Assembly (NCBI GenBank): GCA_026645935.1 | Contig: JAPKMP010000007.1 | Location: 62,001-126,000 of the forward strand | Direction: 5' to 3' | Source: Candidatus Villigracilaceae bacterium | GTDB lineage: Bacteria; Chloroflexota; Anaerolineae; Anaerolineales; Villigracilaceae | Length of the DNA stretch: 64,000 nucleotides | Shown: in pieces, positions 53,086 to 61,286 of the stretch | How the letters are laid out: each line of letters starts with the position of its first letter | Numbering within the stretch: position 1 is the first letter of the stretch | Notes under the pieces: generated by a model | What the model saw: only the letters and a program-made list of their open reading frames with translations | Told to the model about the DNA's origin: nothing | The model's database searches: none | Translations under genes and position numbers: made by a program

Positions 53086-54444
53086 ATGAGCAACTACGAA
53101 AAGATAGACACCTTTATCGACAAAAACCTGAACCAAAGCCTCGACGAACTCAAACGGTATGCCGCCCAGCCGAGCATCAGCGCGCAAAACCTTGGACTGA
53201 AGGAATGCGCGCTGATCGTGAAGGAAATGCTCGAAAAGCGCGGTTTCAAATCACAGATCATGGATACCGACGGCGCGCCGGTCGTGTTCGGTGAGAGAAA
53301 AGGCAAAAGCGATAAGACGCTTCTGATCTACAATCATTACGACGTCCAACCGCCGGAGCCGCTGGAATTATGGGACAGTCCTCCGTTCGAGCCGCAGATT
53401 CGCGATGGGATCATGTACGGGCGCGGCGTGAGCGACGACAAGGGACATCTCACCTCCCGCTTGCACGCCATTGACGCATTCCTCGCGGAGGAAGGCGAAC
53501 TTCCCTGCAATATCAAGTTCATCATCGAAGGTGAAGAGGAAACCTCCAGCGTTCACCTGCACGATTTCATTTCTCAAAATCTCGACCTGCTCAAAGCCGA
53601 TGCCTGCATCTGGGAATTCGGCGGCGTGGACCACCGCGGACGCCCCCAACAGTATTTGGGCTTGCGCGGAATTTGCTATGTGGAGCTATCCGTGACTTCG
53701 TTATCGACGGATGTACACTCGGGACTGGGTGGGAGCATCCTGCCGAATGCGGCATGGAGGCTGGTCTGGGCCTTGAACACCCTCAAGGGCGAGGACGAAC
53801 GAATCCGCATCCCCGGCTTTTACGATGATTGTGTCCAGCCCACCGACCGCGATCGCGAGTTCATGGAGAAACTGCCGGACATGGCCGATGAATACAAACG
53901 ACGCTTCGGAGCGAAGAATTTCATCAAAGGCCTTACCGGCGGCATGGATTTGAAACTCGAAGAAGTTTTCGTCCCAACCTGCACGATCTGCGGCCTCACC
54001 AGCGGATACCAGGGACCCGGCTCGAAGACCGTCCAGCCCGCATTTGCTTCCGCCAAAGTGGACTTCCGCCTTGTGCCAAACCAGATGCCGCAGGATATTC
54101 TGAAAAAACTGCGCGCCCATTTGGATGCCGAAGGCTTCAGCGACGTCCAAATCAACTTCCTCGGAGGCGAGCCCGCGGCGCGGACCGATCCGGATCATCC
54201 CTTCGTCAAACTTGTAGTCGATACGGCGGAGGAAATCTACGATGCGAAGATGGACATTGTCCCAATGATCGGCGGCTCGGGACCGAACTATCCCTTCGTC
54301 CACGAACTCGGACTCCCCGTGGTGACGATGGGAATCGGTTACCCGGACACAAAAGCTCACGCCCCCAACGAAAACTTCCGCCTTGACCTGTATGCCCAGC
54401 ACGCGAAACACACGGCAAGGGTCATAAAGGAGTTTGCAAAGTAA
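53086..54444 (+). CDS. M20-family dipeptidase/metallopeptidase
   Basis: The 452-residue protein has the M20 metal and catalytic pieces: NHYDVQPPEP (metal His and Asp), YGRGVSDDKGH, the catalytic pair IIEGEEETSS, VTSLSTDVHSG and the C-terminal AHAPNE with its metal His. It is close to the CNDP/ArgE-like dipeptidases acting on small peptides. No signal peptide. AAAAGGAGCTAATC precedes the ATG at 53086. Confidence 0.93.
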   Translation: MSNYEKIDTFIDKNLNQSLDELKRYAAQPSISAQNLGLKECALIVKEMLEKRGFKSQIMDTDGAPVVFGERKGKSDKTLLIYNHYDVQPPEPLELWDSPPFEPQIRDGIMYGRGVSDDKGHLTSRLHAIDAFLAEEGELPCNIKFIIEGEEETSSVHLHDFISQNLDLLKADACIWEFGGVDHRGRPQQYLGLRGICYVELSVTSLSTDVHSGLGGSILPNAAWRLVWALNTLKGEDERIRIPGFYDDCVQPTDRDREFMEKLPDMADEYKRRFGAKNFIKGLTGGMDLKLEEVFVPTCTICGLTSGYQGPGSKTVQPAFASAKVDFRLVPNQMPQDILKKLRAHLDAEGFSDVQINFLGGEPAARTDPDHPFVKLVVDTAEEIYDAKMDIVPMIGGSGPNYPFVHELGLPVVTMGIGYPDTKAHAPNENFRLDLYAQHAKHTARVIKEFAK

Positions 54445-54457
54445 ATTCAAGACCGAA

Positions 54458-54499
54458 GACAATGGACGGCAGACGATGATCTTTTAACCGTCCATTGTC
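54458..54499. repeat. Inverted repeat
   Basis: GACAATGGACGG (54458-54469) pairs with CCGTCCATTGTC (54488-54499) around an 18-base loop. It follows the peptidase gene; no T run, so it is likely a dispersed palindrome. Confidence 0.5.
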
Positions 54500-54519
54500 C
54501 ATCGTCCGCCTTCTGCTAA

Positions 54520-54596
54520 AGTGACCTTTTTCACTCCGATTTCATGACTTTCTTTTCCCTAAAATTGTATATAATATGTTTGTAACAAATTTCACA
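54520..54596 (+). promoter_or_regulatory. Promoter region of the CBS-ACT gene with two Crp/Fnr-type palindromes
   Basis: AGTGA-N6-TCACT at 54520-54535, TATAAT -10 at 54570-54575 and TGTAA-N6-TCACA at 54581-54596. The first site would lie at about -55 and the second over the transcript start, so the second could repress. No ideal -35 exists, in line with regulated expression. Confidence 0.5.
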
Positions 54597-54622
54597 ATAT
54601 TACACTACGTTTGGAGGAACCC

Positions 54623-55264
54623 ATGTTCGTAGGCGAAAGAATGTCTCACCCTGTTATCACCGTCACGCCGGAAACCCCGGTGCATGACGCGCTTGCCATG
54701 TTCAGAAACGAACGCATCCGCCGCGCGCCTGTCGTCAAGGACGGGAAAATGCTCGGCATAGTTGCCGAAAGGGACCTGCTCAACGCGTCTCCCTCCCCCG
54801 TCACCAGCTTGAGCGTGTGGGAAATGAACTACCTGATCAGCAAGGTTACGGTCAAACAAGTGATGAGCAAAAAAGTCATCACAGTGGATTCCGACACCCC
54901 CATCGAAGAAGCGGCGCGCATCATGGCGGATAAAAAGATCGGCGGCCTGCCCGTCATGCGGTCTGGCAAAATGGTCGGCATCATCACGGAAACCGATCTA
55001 TTCAAGATCCTGCTCGAGTTGATGGGCGCCCGTACGAAAGCCATCCGGGTCACCGCCGAGATCGCCGACGCCCCCGGAACCCTTGCCAAGGTCACAAAGG
55101 CGGTGGCGGAAGCGGGTGGGAATTTCATCTCCTTCGGATTCTTTTCCGGCGAGGACACCAGCAGCAAGATCCTCACTTTCAAGGTTGCCGGCCTGAAAAA
55201 GGACGAGATTACCAAAATCCTGAGCAAATCCGTTAAAAAGTTTTGGGATGTCCGCCAGAGTTAG
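54623..55264 (+). CDS. CBS-pair plus ACT domain protein
   Basis: The 213-residue protein has two CBS motifs (VGERMSHPVITVTPETPVHDAL; VKQVMSKKVITVDSDTPIEEAARIMADKKIGGLPV) and a C-terminal ACT-like domain (TAEIADAPGTLAKVTKAVAEAGGNFIS). The architecture equals the AcuB family; it would sense adenine nucleotides or small ligands. GGAGGAACCC precedes the ATG at 54623. Confidence 0.92.
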   Translation: MFVGERMSHPVITVTPETPVHDALAMFRNERIRRAPVVKDGKMLGIVAERDLLNASPSPVTSLSVWEMNYLISKVTVKQVMSKKVITVDSDTPIEEAARIMADKKIGGLPVMRSGKMVGIITETDLFKILLELMGARTKAIRVTAEIADAPGTLAKVTKAVAEAGGNFISFGFFSGEDTSSKILTFKVAGLKKDEITKILSKSVKKFWDVRQS

Positions 55265-55277
55265 CGCATAAAACGAT

Positions 55278-55308
55278 GAGCGCGCGGAAAAATTCCGCGC
55301 GCTCTTTT
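55278..55308. terminator. Bidirectional intrinsic terminator
   Basis: A 12-bp perfect stem (55278-55289 with 55293-55304), 3-base loop and a T-rich tail on the + strand; convergent genes end at 55264 (+) and 55313 (-). Confidence 0.85.
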
Positions 55309-55312
55309 AATT

Positions 55313-56482
55313 TTACGGATTCGCATCCCACGGCGCGACTCCCCGCCCGCGCCCGCCTCGCAACGAACCGATGATGGGCTCAGCCAACCCGGGCAGGATC
55401 TCCGCCGTTGCTGCGAGCAGACCAAAACAACCCGCGATCATCATGTCGCCGAAGGGAACAGCAAAGTATGGATGGAGGGATTCACGATTTTCGATTTCAG
55501 ATTGACGATTGAAGAGACTTCTACGGGGACCCGTCACCACTACATCAAAGTCAGCCCTCCCAAATTCAAAGACCTCATCCGTATACATCAACGCGCCGTG
55601 ACCCATGTCGTCGAAGACATCCTCGTGTTTGAGGGAACCGTCTGCCAGTTTGCGAATCAGGTTTTCAAGTTTCGCCAGGTCGATCTCGCCGGTATGATGC
55701 TCGAACACGCCTTCGATTCCCTTTTCACCCAAACGAAACGCCAGGGTATGAAAATTACCGACATTGCAAATGATCTTGTTTTCGCGATTTGCAACAGCCG
55801 GGTCGAAATCCGCGCCCAGCACCGCGGCGGGAGCGGTATCCATCACCACAAGCGGACAGGGCAGATCACCAGCCGATTCTGCGACGGCTCCCAGGCGGGT
55901 CATGATTTGCGGAATCTGGTCCGAAGGATAGGCAAACGCCGAAAGCGAATTCCTCTCCCGAATGCGGTCATCCAAATAATCGAAGCGGAATTGCCGGTCA
56001 GAGACGCCGGGCGGCGCATTGCCGTGATCGAAGACGGCAACCGCCACCGCCGCAAGGTCGCTCAACGAAACGCCGTAATCGGAGAACGTCCTGGAGATCG
56101 ATTCGAAATCAAAATCCTTCAACTCAAGACGGCGGACCATGGACGGCAGACGGACGGCTTCGTCTTCCGAAATGATCATGATCCCCAACGCTTCCACCTT
56201 ATCCAATTCGTCGTTCAAGGTCGTCGCGGCGGAGGGAGTCATGTAAACGGGAATCCCTGCGCGGGCAACTTCTTCGATCGCCCAGGCTGAGGGACCGCCC
56301 CCCATTTGGTGACCGGTGAGCAGGATCGGGGTCCGCGAAAGAAGCGTTTTTTTGAGGCGGCGATGAACCATCATAGTGGGCGAAGGCAGGACGAGTTTGA
56401 ATCCGTTCTCGATGTCAAGATTCGAATCGTAGAGGAAAATATCCTGTGTGCCGGTGCCGATATCTACTGCTAAAATCTTCAT
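55313..56482 (-). CDS. DUF1786 actin-fold protein
   Basis: The 389-residue protein starts with LAVDIGTGTQDIFLYD, the DUF1786 signature and an ASKHA/actin-like phosphate 1 strand, followed by ILLTGHQMGGGPSAWAIEE and a second phosphate-type region (VMDTAPAAVLGADFDP). Some homologues are labelled pyruvate formate-lyase activating enzyme-related, but no radical-SAM motif is present. Function unknown; nucleotide binding is inferred. Confidence 0.8.
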   Translation of the reverse strand: MKILAVDIGTGTQDIFLYDSNLDIENGFKLVLPSPTMMVHRRLKKTLLSRTPILLTGHQMGGGPSAWAIEEVARAGIPVYMTPSAATTLNDELDKVEALGIMIISEDEAVRLPSMVRRLELKDFDFESISRTFSDYGVSLSDLAAVAVAVFDHGNAPPGVSDRQFRFDYLDDRIRERNSLSAFAYPSDQIPQIMTRLGAVAESAGDLPCPLVVMDTAPAAVLGADFDPAVANRENKIICNVGNFHTLAFRLGEKGIEGVFEHHTGEIDLAKLENLIRKLADGSLKHEDVFDDMGHGALMYTDEVFEFGRADFDVVVTGPRRSLFNRQSEIENRESLHPYFAVPFGDMMIAGCFGLLAATAEILPGLAEPIIGSLRGGRGRGVAPWDANP

Positions 56483-56500
56483 GCCTGAAAGTCCATCGCT

Positions 56501-57376
56501 CTATACTTCGATGCCCAACCACAAACGGATGAAATAACCGATGACGAACGAGAACAATGCCACGCCGAGGCTCAAGCCCGCCATCTCCAAAAAGCGTTCG
56601 CGGAACGACTCGCCCTTCGCCACCGAAATGTAATAATTGAACACCGCGATGATGACAACGGCGGTCGAGAGGGCGATGACAAGGTCGAGGATGTAATTGT
56701 CGAAGAGCAGGTACGGCAGGACGAGAAGCGCAACCGTCACGATATAGGCGATGCCGGTGTAGACCGCCGCGCGCACAGGATGCTTGGATGTGTTCTCGGA
56801 ACGGGTCGAAAGATATTCGCTCGCCGCCATCGACAGCGACGCGGCAATGCCCGTGATCAGCCCCGACAGCGCAATGAGTTTTACGTTCTGAAGCGCGAGT
56901 GTAAGACCCGCCAGGGCGCCGGTCAGCTCGACGAGCGCATCGTTCAGGCCGAGCACCACCGACCCCGCATATTGCAGTCGTTCTTCATCCAGCATATCGA
57001 TCAGTTCCCGTTCATGCTCGTCCTCCTCGTGCTGGAATTTTGCGGCTTCGGGAATCTCCTCCATGACCGACGCATAATTCTTCTGAGCCGTCTCTTCCCC
57101 GCGTTCCATGAGTTTTACCCCGAAGGTGAAGCCGAAGAGCAGGCTGAGCGCCGTATAAAACCAGACATTGAGCCAGCGCGGGCTGACCTCTTCGCCCGAG
57201 TATTTTTTCCACTCGTTGTAATGGCGCAGTTCGTCCTCCGCGATGCGGTCGAGAAGCGCGGAATTTTCCGATGATTTTACGCGCTTTGCGAGTCGTTTAT
57301 AGATTTGGTATTCGGTGATCTCGGTCCGCTGGAAGAGCAACACCTTCCGGCGGATATCTTCGCTCAGTGCCTGCAT
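56501..57376 (-). CDS. Ferritin-like/VIT1 fusion, probable iron or manganese transporter
   Basis: The 291-residue protein has an N-terminal rubrerythrin/ferritin-like domain (EITEYQIYKRLAKRV...AEDELRHYNEWKKY, about 1-125) with metal-ligand Glu and His, followed by a VIT1/CCC1 membrane part with five helices (VVLGLNDALVELTGALAGLTLAL and SMAASEYLSTRSE). The same fusion occurs in MbfA-type iron exporters. It starts at 57376. Confidence 0.9.
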   Translation of the reverse strand: MQALSEDIRRKVLLFQRTEITEYQIYKRLAKRVKSSENSALLDRIAEDELRHYNEWKKYSGEEVSPRWLNVWFYTALSLLFGFTFGVKLMERGEETAQKNYASVMEEIPEAAKFQHEEDEHERELIDMLDEERLQYAGSVVLGLNDALVELTGALAGLTLALQNVKLIALSGLITGIAASLSMAASEYLSTRSENTSKHPVRAAVYTGIAYIVTVALLVLPYLLFDNYILDLVIALSTAVVIIAVFNYYISVAKGESFRERFLEMAGLSLGVALFSFVIGYFIRLWLGIEV

Positions 57377-57427
57377 AGTATCTCCTTGTACAATGAATGC
57401 GGATATTTTACGCCATAATCACAAACA

Positions 57428-57455
57428 AAAACACGCGCCTGGCGGCGCGTGTTTT
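57428..57455 (-). terminator. Intrinsic terminator
   Basis: A 12-bp stem (57428-57439 with 57444-57455) with a 4-base loop lies 14 bp downstream of the methyltransferase gene ending at 57469; A's at the base give T's on the - strand. Confidence 0.85.
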
Positions 57456-57468
57456 ATCGGAAACTGTC

Positions 57469-58272
57469 TTATATTTTTTGCAGGACGAAATACCAATAAC
57501 GCCGCCGCTCCAGGTGCGGCGCGGACCTGGGGGAATCGATATCAAGACCTGCGAAATGATAGAACTGCTTGCGCAGGATGGGCGGGATATATGTGTTGAC
57601 CAGGTGAATGCGCCGTTCGCGGTCCTGTTCCATGGCGTTAAGGACGTTATCGGTGATGTCCTCCTCGTGGACGACCTTCAGACCCATGGCATGGATCTGT
57701 CCGTGCCATTCCGCGACCTTTTCTTCATAGCGCAGGTCGGTATATAAAAAATGACCGCCGGGCTTCAACACCCGCCGCACGTGCTGAAAAAATTTCTGGA
57801 TGTTGGGGTAATACAGGGACGCTTCCACATTGACGACCAAATCGAAGGAGGCGTCGGGGAATTTCAGGTCCTCGGCGTTGCCGTGCTCGAAGCGCAAGCC
57901 ATCCATTTGATGATGTTCGCGGCAGAATTCGACGGCATTGGCGGAGAAATCGACGCCGGTATAAGACTTTGGTTTGAAGTGGCGCACGATGAACGCCGCG
58001 CCTCCGCCCCGCCCCGAGCTGACCTCGAGCGCGTCGGCGTTCGTCCAATCCGCATGTTTTGCCACATGATGATACAGCTGCAGGGGGTACCGGTGAATCT
58101 CGTCGTCGGCGTCGAGCGCCAGCGGTTCATGACCCAGGTGATGGGCGGTATAACCGAAATTCATGAAGAGCACATCGCGTTTGAGGTTCAACGCCGAAAT
58201 GAACTCGTATTGCAGGCGGGTGAGCAGGCTCTTCAGCGTGATGAAGCGATGGAAAAGCAGTTTATTGAACAT
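57469..58272 (-). CDS. Class I SAM-dependent methyltransferase
   Basis: The 267-residue enzyme has motif I LEVSSGRGGGAAFIV and the D/E-rich GNAEDLKFPDASFDLVVNVEASLYYP, then LKPGGHFLYTDLR. The MNFGYTAHHLGHE N-terminus and the GRGGGA form are like those of phthiotriol and fatty-acid O-methyltransferases, so a lipid-like acceptor is possible. The start at 58272 is 132 bp into otherwise gene-free DNA. Confidence 0.85.
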   Translation of the reverse strand: MFNKLLFHRFITLKSLLTRLQYEFISALNLKRDVLFMNFGYTAHHLGHEPLALDADDEIHRYPLQLYHHVAKHADWTNADALEVSSGRGGGAAFIVRHFKPKSYTGVDFSANAVEFCREHHQMDGLRFEHGNAEDLKFPDASFDLVVNVEASLYYPNIQKFFQHVRRVLKPGGHFLYTDLRYEEKVAEWHGQIHAMGLKVVHEEDITDNVLNAMEQDRERRIHLVNTYIPPILRKQFYHFAGLDIDSPRSAPHLERRRYWYFVLQKI

Positions 58273-58413
58273 ATCCTCTCTCCTGTGACGAAAATTACAA
58301 AGACGCCCCCACGCCTCTGTAAAAGATGCCGGTTATAACACAGCGCGCCTTATGAAGATGCACCGCTTTCAAAATTGCAGAGAGTCATCCACCCGCTACC
58401 CGCAGTAGAAATG

Positions 58414-58839
58414 TTATTCCGCGACCACGATCGTAAATTCTTTATCCAGGGTCTGCCCGCTGACCTGGGTCCCAAAACACCAGGCGGACAGGGTGAACGA
58501 ATATGTCCCCTCTTCGGTCGGCACTCCGCTGATGACGCCAGAATCTTCGCCCTCCATGAAGACCAGTTCCAAACCGGCAGGGAGAGTCCCGCTCGAAATG
58601 AACATATCGCCGACGGGGGTCACGTTCTGGGTGATGCGTATCAGGACTTCGTATTTCTCTCCGATTTTCGCATCCGGAAGGGAATCAGGTTCGATGACCA
58701 GCGAATCGGTGATGGGTTCGAAGTCGGGTTCCGGCTCTTCCGTCTGTATCCCTCCCGGGCCGCCTGTGAATAGGGAACAAGCCAGGGCGGAAATCAACAG
58801 CAGCAGAAGCAGAAAGATTAGGGATGATTTATTCTTCAT
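58414..58839 (-). CDS. Lipoprotein with He_PIG-type Ig domain
   Basis: A signal peptide with lipobox ALAC is followed by an acidic, Pro-rich linker and a beta-sandwich domain with SSGTLPAGLELVFMEGEDSGVISGVPTEEGTYSFTLSA, the putative Ig (He_PIG) family pattern. 141 residues. Surface-anchored; binding partner unknown. The start at 58839 has AAAGGAGAAATT upstream. Confidence 0.82.
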   Translation of the reverse strand: MKNKSSLIFLLLLLLISALACSLFTGGPGGIQTEEPEPDFEPITDSLVIEPDSLPDAKIGEKYEVLIRITQNVTPVGDMFISSGTLPAGLELVFMEGEDSGVISGVPTEEGTYSFTLSAWCFGTQVSGQTLDKEFTIVVAE

Positions 58840-58927
58840 AATTTCTCCTTTGGGCATGTCATCGAAATTATGCCGCATGCTTCACGGCGCATTGACCTTC
58901 GCCATCCTGTTTTATGTATCCAAACAT

Positions 58928-59236
58928 TTACAAAGCGCTTTCATGAAAAAGGACCGACCACGCATGCTCATCACCTGCCAGCAGACTTAATCCCGCCCGC
59001 ACAGGTTTTGGACAAGGCTGCGCATCGAAGGTTGTTGCCACATCAACGGCGGCAGGCGAAAAATAGGCAATGACCTCACAATGCAGGCGGCCCTCTGATT
59101 CAGAGCGGATAAATACAGCCATGGCAGTCGGCTTCCCCGCTGCATTGAATGTGCGTTGAAATCGTTCTTCGATCTCAGCGGAGGGGGTCGCCGCCATGAT
59201 CCCATCTCCAAGGCTGACAGAATACCAGTTATTCAT
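58928..59236 (-). CDS. Small conserved hypothetical protein
   Basis: The 102-residue protein opens MNNWYSVSLGDGI and contains RSESEGRLHCEVIAYFSPAAVDVA, a sequence type I have seen as a stand-alone hypothetical family. It is soluble and has no known motif. It lies 24 bp after the acyltransferase-fold gene and is probably co-transcribed. Confidence 0.68.
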   Translation of the reverse strand: MNNWYSVSLGDGIMAATPSAEIEERFQRTFNAAGKPTAMAVFIRSESEGRLHCEVIAYFSPAAVDVATTFDAQPCPKPVRAGLSLLAGDEHAWSVLFHESAL

Positions 59237-59260
59237 TAACTAAAATCCCGTATGGGTTGC

Positions 59261-60076
59261 TTAGCCTTCACCATGGCCGCGTTCTCCTGTTACGAATTCC
59301 TCCACGCCATAGCCACTCTCGATTAACTCTTTGAGGCGCTGGGTAAACCGCGCGGCAGGCGCTCCGTCGATAATGTCATGGTCGAAGCTGATGGTCATGC
59401 ACAGGTATTCGCGAATCTCGATACGGCCGTCCACCACGCCGGGTTTCTCGGCAATACCGCCAAGCGCAATATCAAGCGTATGCAGACCAAATGGAATAGC
59501 CCAGCCACTGCCCTTTCCAAACATTCCAACCGAGGTCATACCGACCGTGCCGAAACTCTTTTTTAACCAGTGTGGATTCTTGAAAATAAACCAGAAGAAA
59601 ATGTCCCAAGCAAATGCAGGCAGGAGACCCAGCCACTGAACCCCGAACTCGCGGGTTTGTTCCGGTCTTGCTTTGGTCGTGCGGATCTCATTATGAATAT
59701 CTCTTAACGTGCGCTTGTTTGCCGCGCGGATCCAATGGGGTACGACTCTTTTTCTCCCACCTGCTTCAACCTCAACCATCGTATTCACATCCACCTCATC
59801 AAAGATGATGAGCCTGTTCCGCCAATCACGGTAGGCGTGCATCCTCTTGTTCTGGTCTATGGCTTTGACGAGACAGGTGATGACGAACGCGGTAAAAGAG
59901 AGTGCCTCGCCGGTGCGCGTTCCATGTTCGTGGATCATGCGGCGCGCCCGGGTCACATCCACTTCGATCAGGGCATGAATTGTGTGTTTCCGTGATGCGA
60001 GCCGGCCGCCCTGAACCGTCACCTGCCGTTCCATGGGGAAGGGCAGCGCTTCATATTTCACTTGATTCATGGTCAT
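59261..60076 (-). CDS. 2-oxoacid dehydrogenase acyltransferase-like (CAT-fold) protein without lipoyl domain
   Basis: The 271-residue protein is only the catalytic core of E2-type enzymes: SFDHDIIDGAPAARF near the C-terminus matches the H-x3-D-G active-site motif, and SFTAFVITCLVKAI the earlier helix. There is no lipoyl domain or E1/E3 gene nearby, so it probably transfers an acyl group from CoA to something else. ATG at 60076 lies after a weak AGGTGAATT site. Confidence 0.85.
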   Translation of the reverse strand: MTMNQVKYEALPFPMERQVTVQGGRLASRKHTIHALIEVDVTRARRMIHEHGTRTGEALSFTAFVITCLVKAIDQNKRMHAYRDWRNRLIIFDEVDVNTMVEVEAGGRKRVVPHWIRAANKRTLRDIHNEIRTTKARPEQTREFGVQWLGLLPAFAWDIFFWFIFKNPHWLKKSFGTVGMTSVGMFGKGSGWAIPFGLHTLDIALGGIAEKPGVVDGRIEIREYLCMTISFDHDIIDGAPAARFTQRLKELIESGYGVEEFVTGERGHGEG

Positions 60077-60116
60077 AATTCACCTTTGTAGGCGCCCATA
60101 TCCCATCCAAAAAGGG

Positions 60117-60434
60117 CTACTGCTGCATCGAGGTTGCAAAAATCGTGGCGAAAAAGCCGAAATACAAAATGGCGCAACACAGCGATACGACGATCAACCC
60201 GACGTGGACCCAGCCCAGGACAATCCCTGCTGTTGCCAGGCCATCGCCGCCTGCCTTTGGCGGATTCGACCTGGTCTCTTTACGAGCCTCATAGCCGGTC
60301 CAAATGGCACCAATGGCGCCAATGACCGGCAGCATGACAAAACTTAATATCCCTGAAATCAGGCTGACTGTTGCCAGCGTACTGGTGGGTAATATTGGGT
60401 AACCCGAGTTCTGTGTGTAATTTTGCTGATTCAT
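60117..60434 (-). CDS. DUF4190 membrane protein
   Basis: The 105-residue protein has two hydrophobic segments: ATVSLISGILSFVMLPVIGAIGAIWTG and GLATAGIVLGWVHVGLIVVSL, the DUF4190 pattern. The ATG at 60434 is preferred to the one at 60440 because AAAGGAGA sits 5-8 bp upstream of the former only. It is downstream of an hsdS remnant. Confidence 0.85.
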   Translation of the reverse strand: MNQQNYTQNSGYPILPTSTLATVSLISGILSFVMLPVIGAIGAIWTGYEARKETRSNPPKAGGDGLATAGIVLGWVHVGLIVVSLCCAILYFGFFATIFATSMQQ

Positions 60435-60453
60435 CTTCATTCTCCTTTATTGT

Positions 60454-60581
60454 TTATTGCGACCATGCGGCTAACTCCTCCCCGTAGCGGACTGTAACTC
60501 CCGCACATCGTCCCCGAGCGCAGCGAGCGGGAACGCATTGACCTTCGCCAGCAAGATACCGTTATCGCTAAATAATTTCAT
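60454..60581 (-). pseudogene. hsdS 3'-end remnant 1 (frameshifted, with insertion)
   Basis: The - strand reads LAKVNA at the start and GEELAAWSQ at the end, matching the C-terminus of type I restriction specificity subunits (AKVNALRxLQSASGEELDALLPSVL). A 28-30 bp element (CCCGCTCGCTGCGCTCGGGG core) is inserted after the KVNA codons, and one base is missing before GEEL, so it is not functional. It follows the nuclease-like gene. Confidence 0.65.
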
Positions 60582-60583
60582 TA

Positions 60584-61111
60584 CTACTCTCTTCCAAGCA
60601 TGACCAATTCAAACAAATCTGAACCTGACGCACTTGATATCATCGTTGCTTTGCTGTCGGATAGACTTGCTACTATTTCGTCTAAATTATGAATCAAGAT
60701 TCCGTGTTCTCTCAATAAATCGAGTTCCTGCGGGAACTTAATTTGATGAATAACCAACTCAAAACTCCAATTGCCGCGATAGAGTTTTTGCCTGATTTTT
60801 TCCTTGATATCCAAAAAGAATTTTTTGTCCACCCATTCCTGAATACCATCTCTCAATTCTTTTTCTGTTCGCAACTTTGTACTTGCACTTCCGCGCCCTG
60901 TACTCTTCCGAATATCTTTGGGTAAAGGACTCAAATAACTTATCGGGTGGACTGAAGCTTGCACTTCAATATGACGCGCTTCGATATTTCCATTGTTTAT
61001 ACGTATGGCAAGCAAGTCGATTTCATGAACACCGAGTTTTATCCCTCTAATAGTGAAATAACCATTTCGGTTGAGCCATTCTTCAACAAGTTCTTCAGCA
61101 AGAAGTGCCAT
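60584..61111 (-). CDS. PD-(D/E)XK-like nuclease-family protein
   Basis: The 175-residue protein has an N-terminal alpha/beta core: HEIDLLAIRINNGNIEARHIEVQASV, with Asp and E-V-Q spaced as in the D...ExQ/ExK active site of restriction-type nucleases. The rest is helical with no other motif. It is AT-richer than neighbours and lies between two hsdS remnants, so it is probably an accessory, acquired gene. AAAAAGGAATGAATT precedes the ATG. Confidence 0.65.
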   Translation of the reverse strand: MALLAEELVEEWLNRNGYFTIRGIKLGVHEIDLLAIRINNGNIEARHIEVQASVHPISYLSPLPKDIRKSTGRGSASTKLRTEKELRDGIQEWVDKKFFLDIKEKIRQKLYRGNWSFELVIHQIKFPQELDLLREHGILIHNLDEIVASLSDSKATMISSASGSDLFELVMLGRE

Positions 61112-61139
61112 AATTCATTCCTTTTTATCCAACACCATC

Positions 61140-61286
61140 TCACAATTCTCCCTTAAACACCCTATCCAACACGGACGGCAGCAAAGCATCCAATTCCTCC
61201 CCACTCGCGGACTGTAACCCCCGCAACGCATTGACCTTCGCCTGCAACCCATCCAGATAAGCGACAGTCCAGTAGTGCTTTTTCAT
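61140..61286 (-). pseudogene. hsdS 3'-end remnant 2 (intact 48-codon frame)
   Basis: ATG at 61286 opens a 48-codon frame: VAYLDGLQAKVNALRGLQSASGEELDALLPSVLDRVFKGEL-stop in short pieces, the final coiled-coil helix of type I specificity subunits. The ATG overlaps the stop of the upstream gene (ATGA), so it could be translated as a small peptide. No target-recognition domain is present. Confidence 0.75.

Noticed and set aside
54458-54499. Inverted repeat considered as a CRISPR or att site
   Set aside because: Only one unit with no spacers, no cas genes and no integrase nearby.
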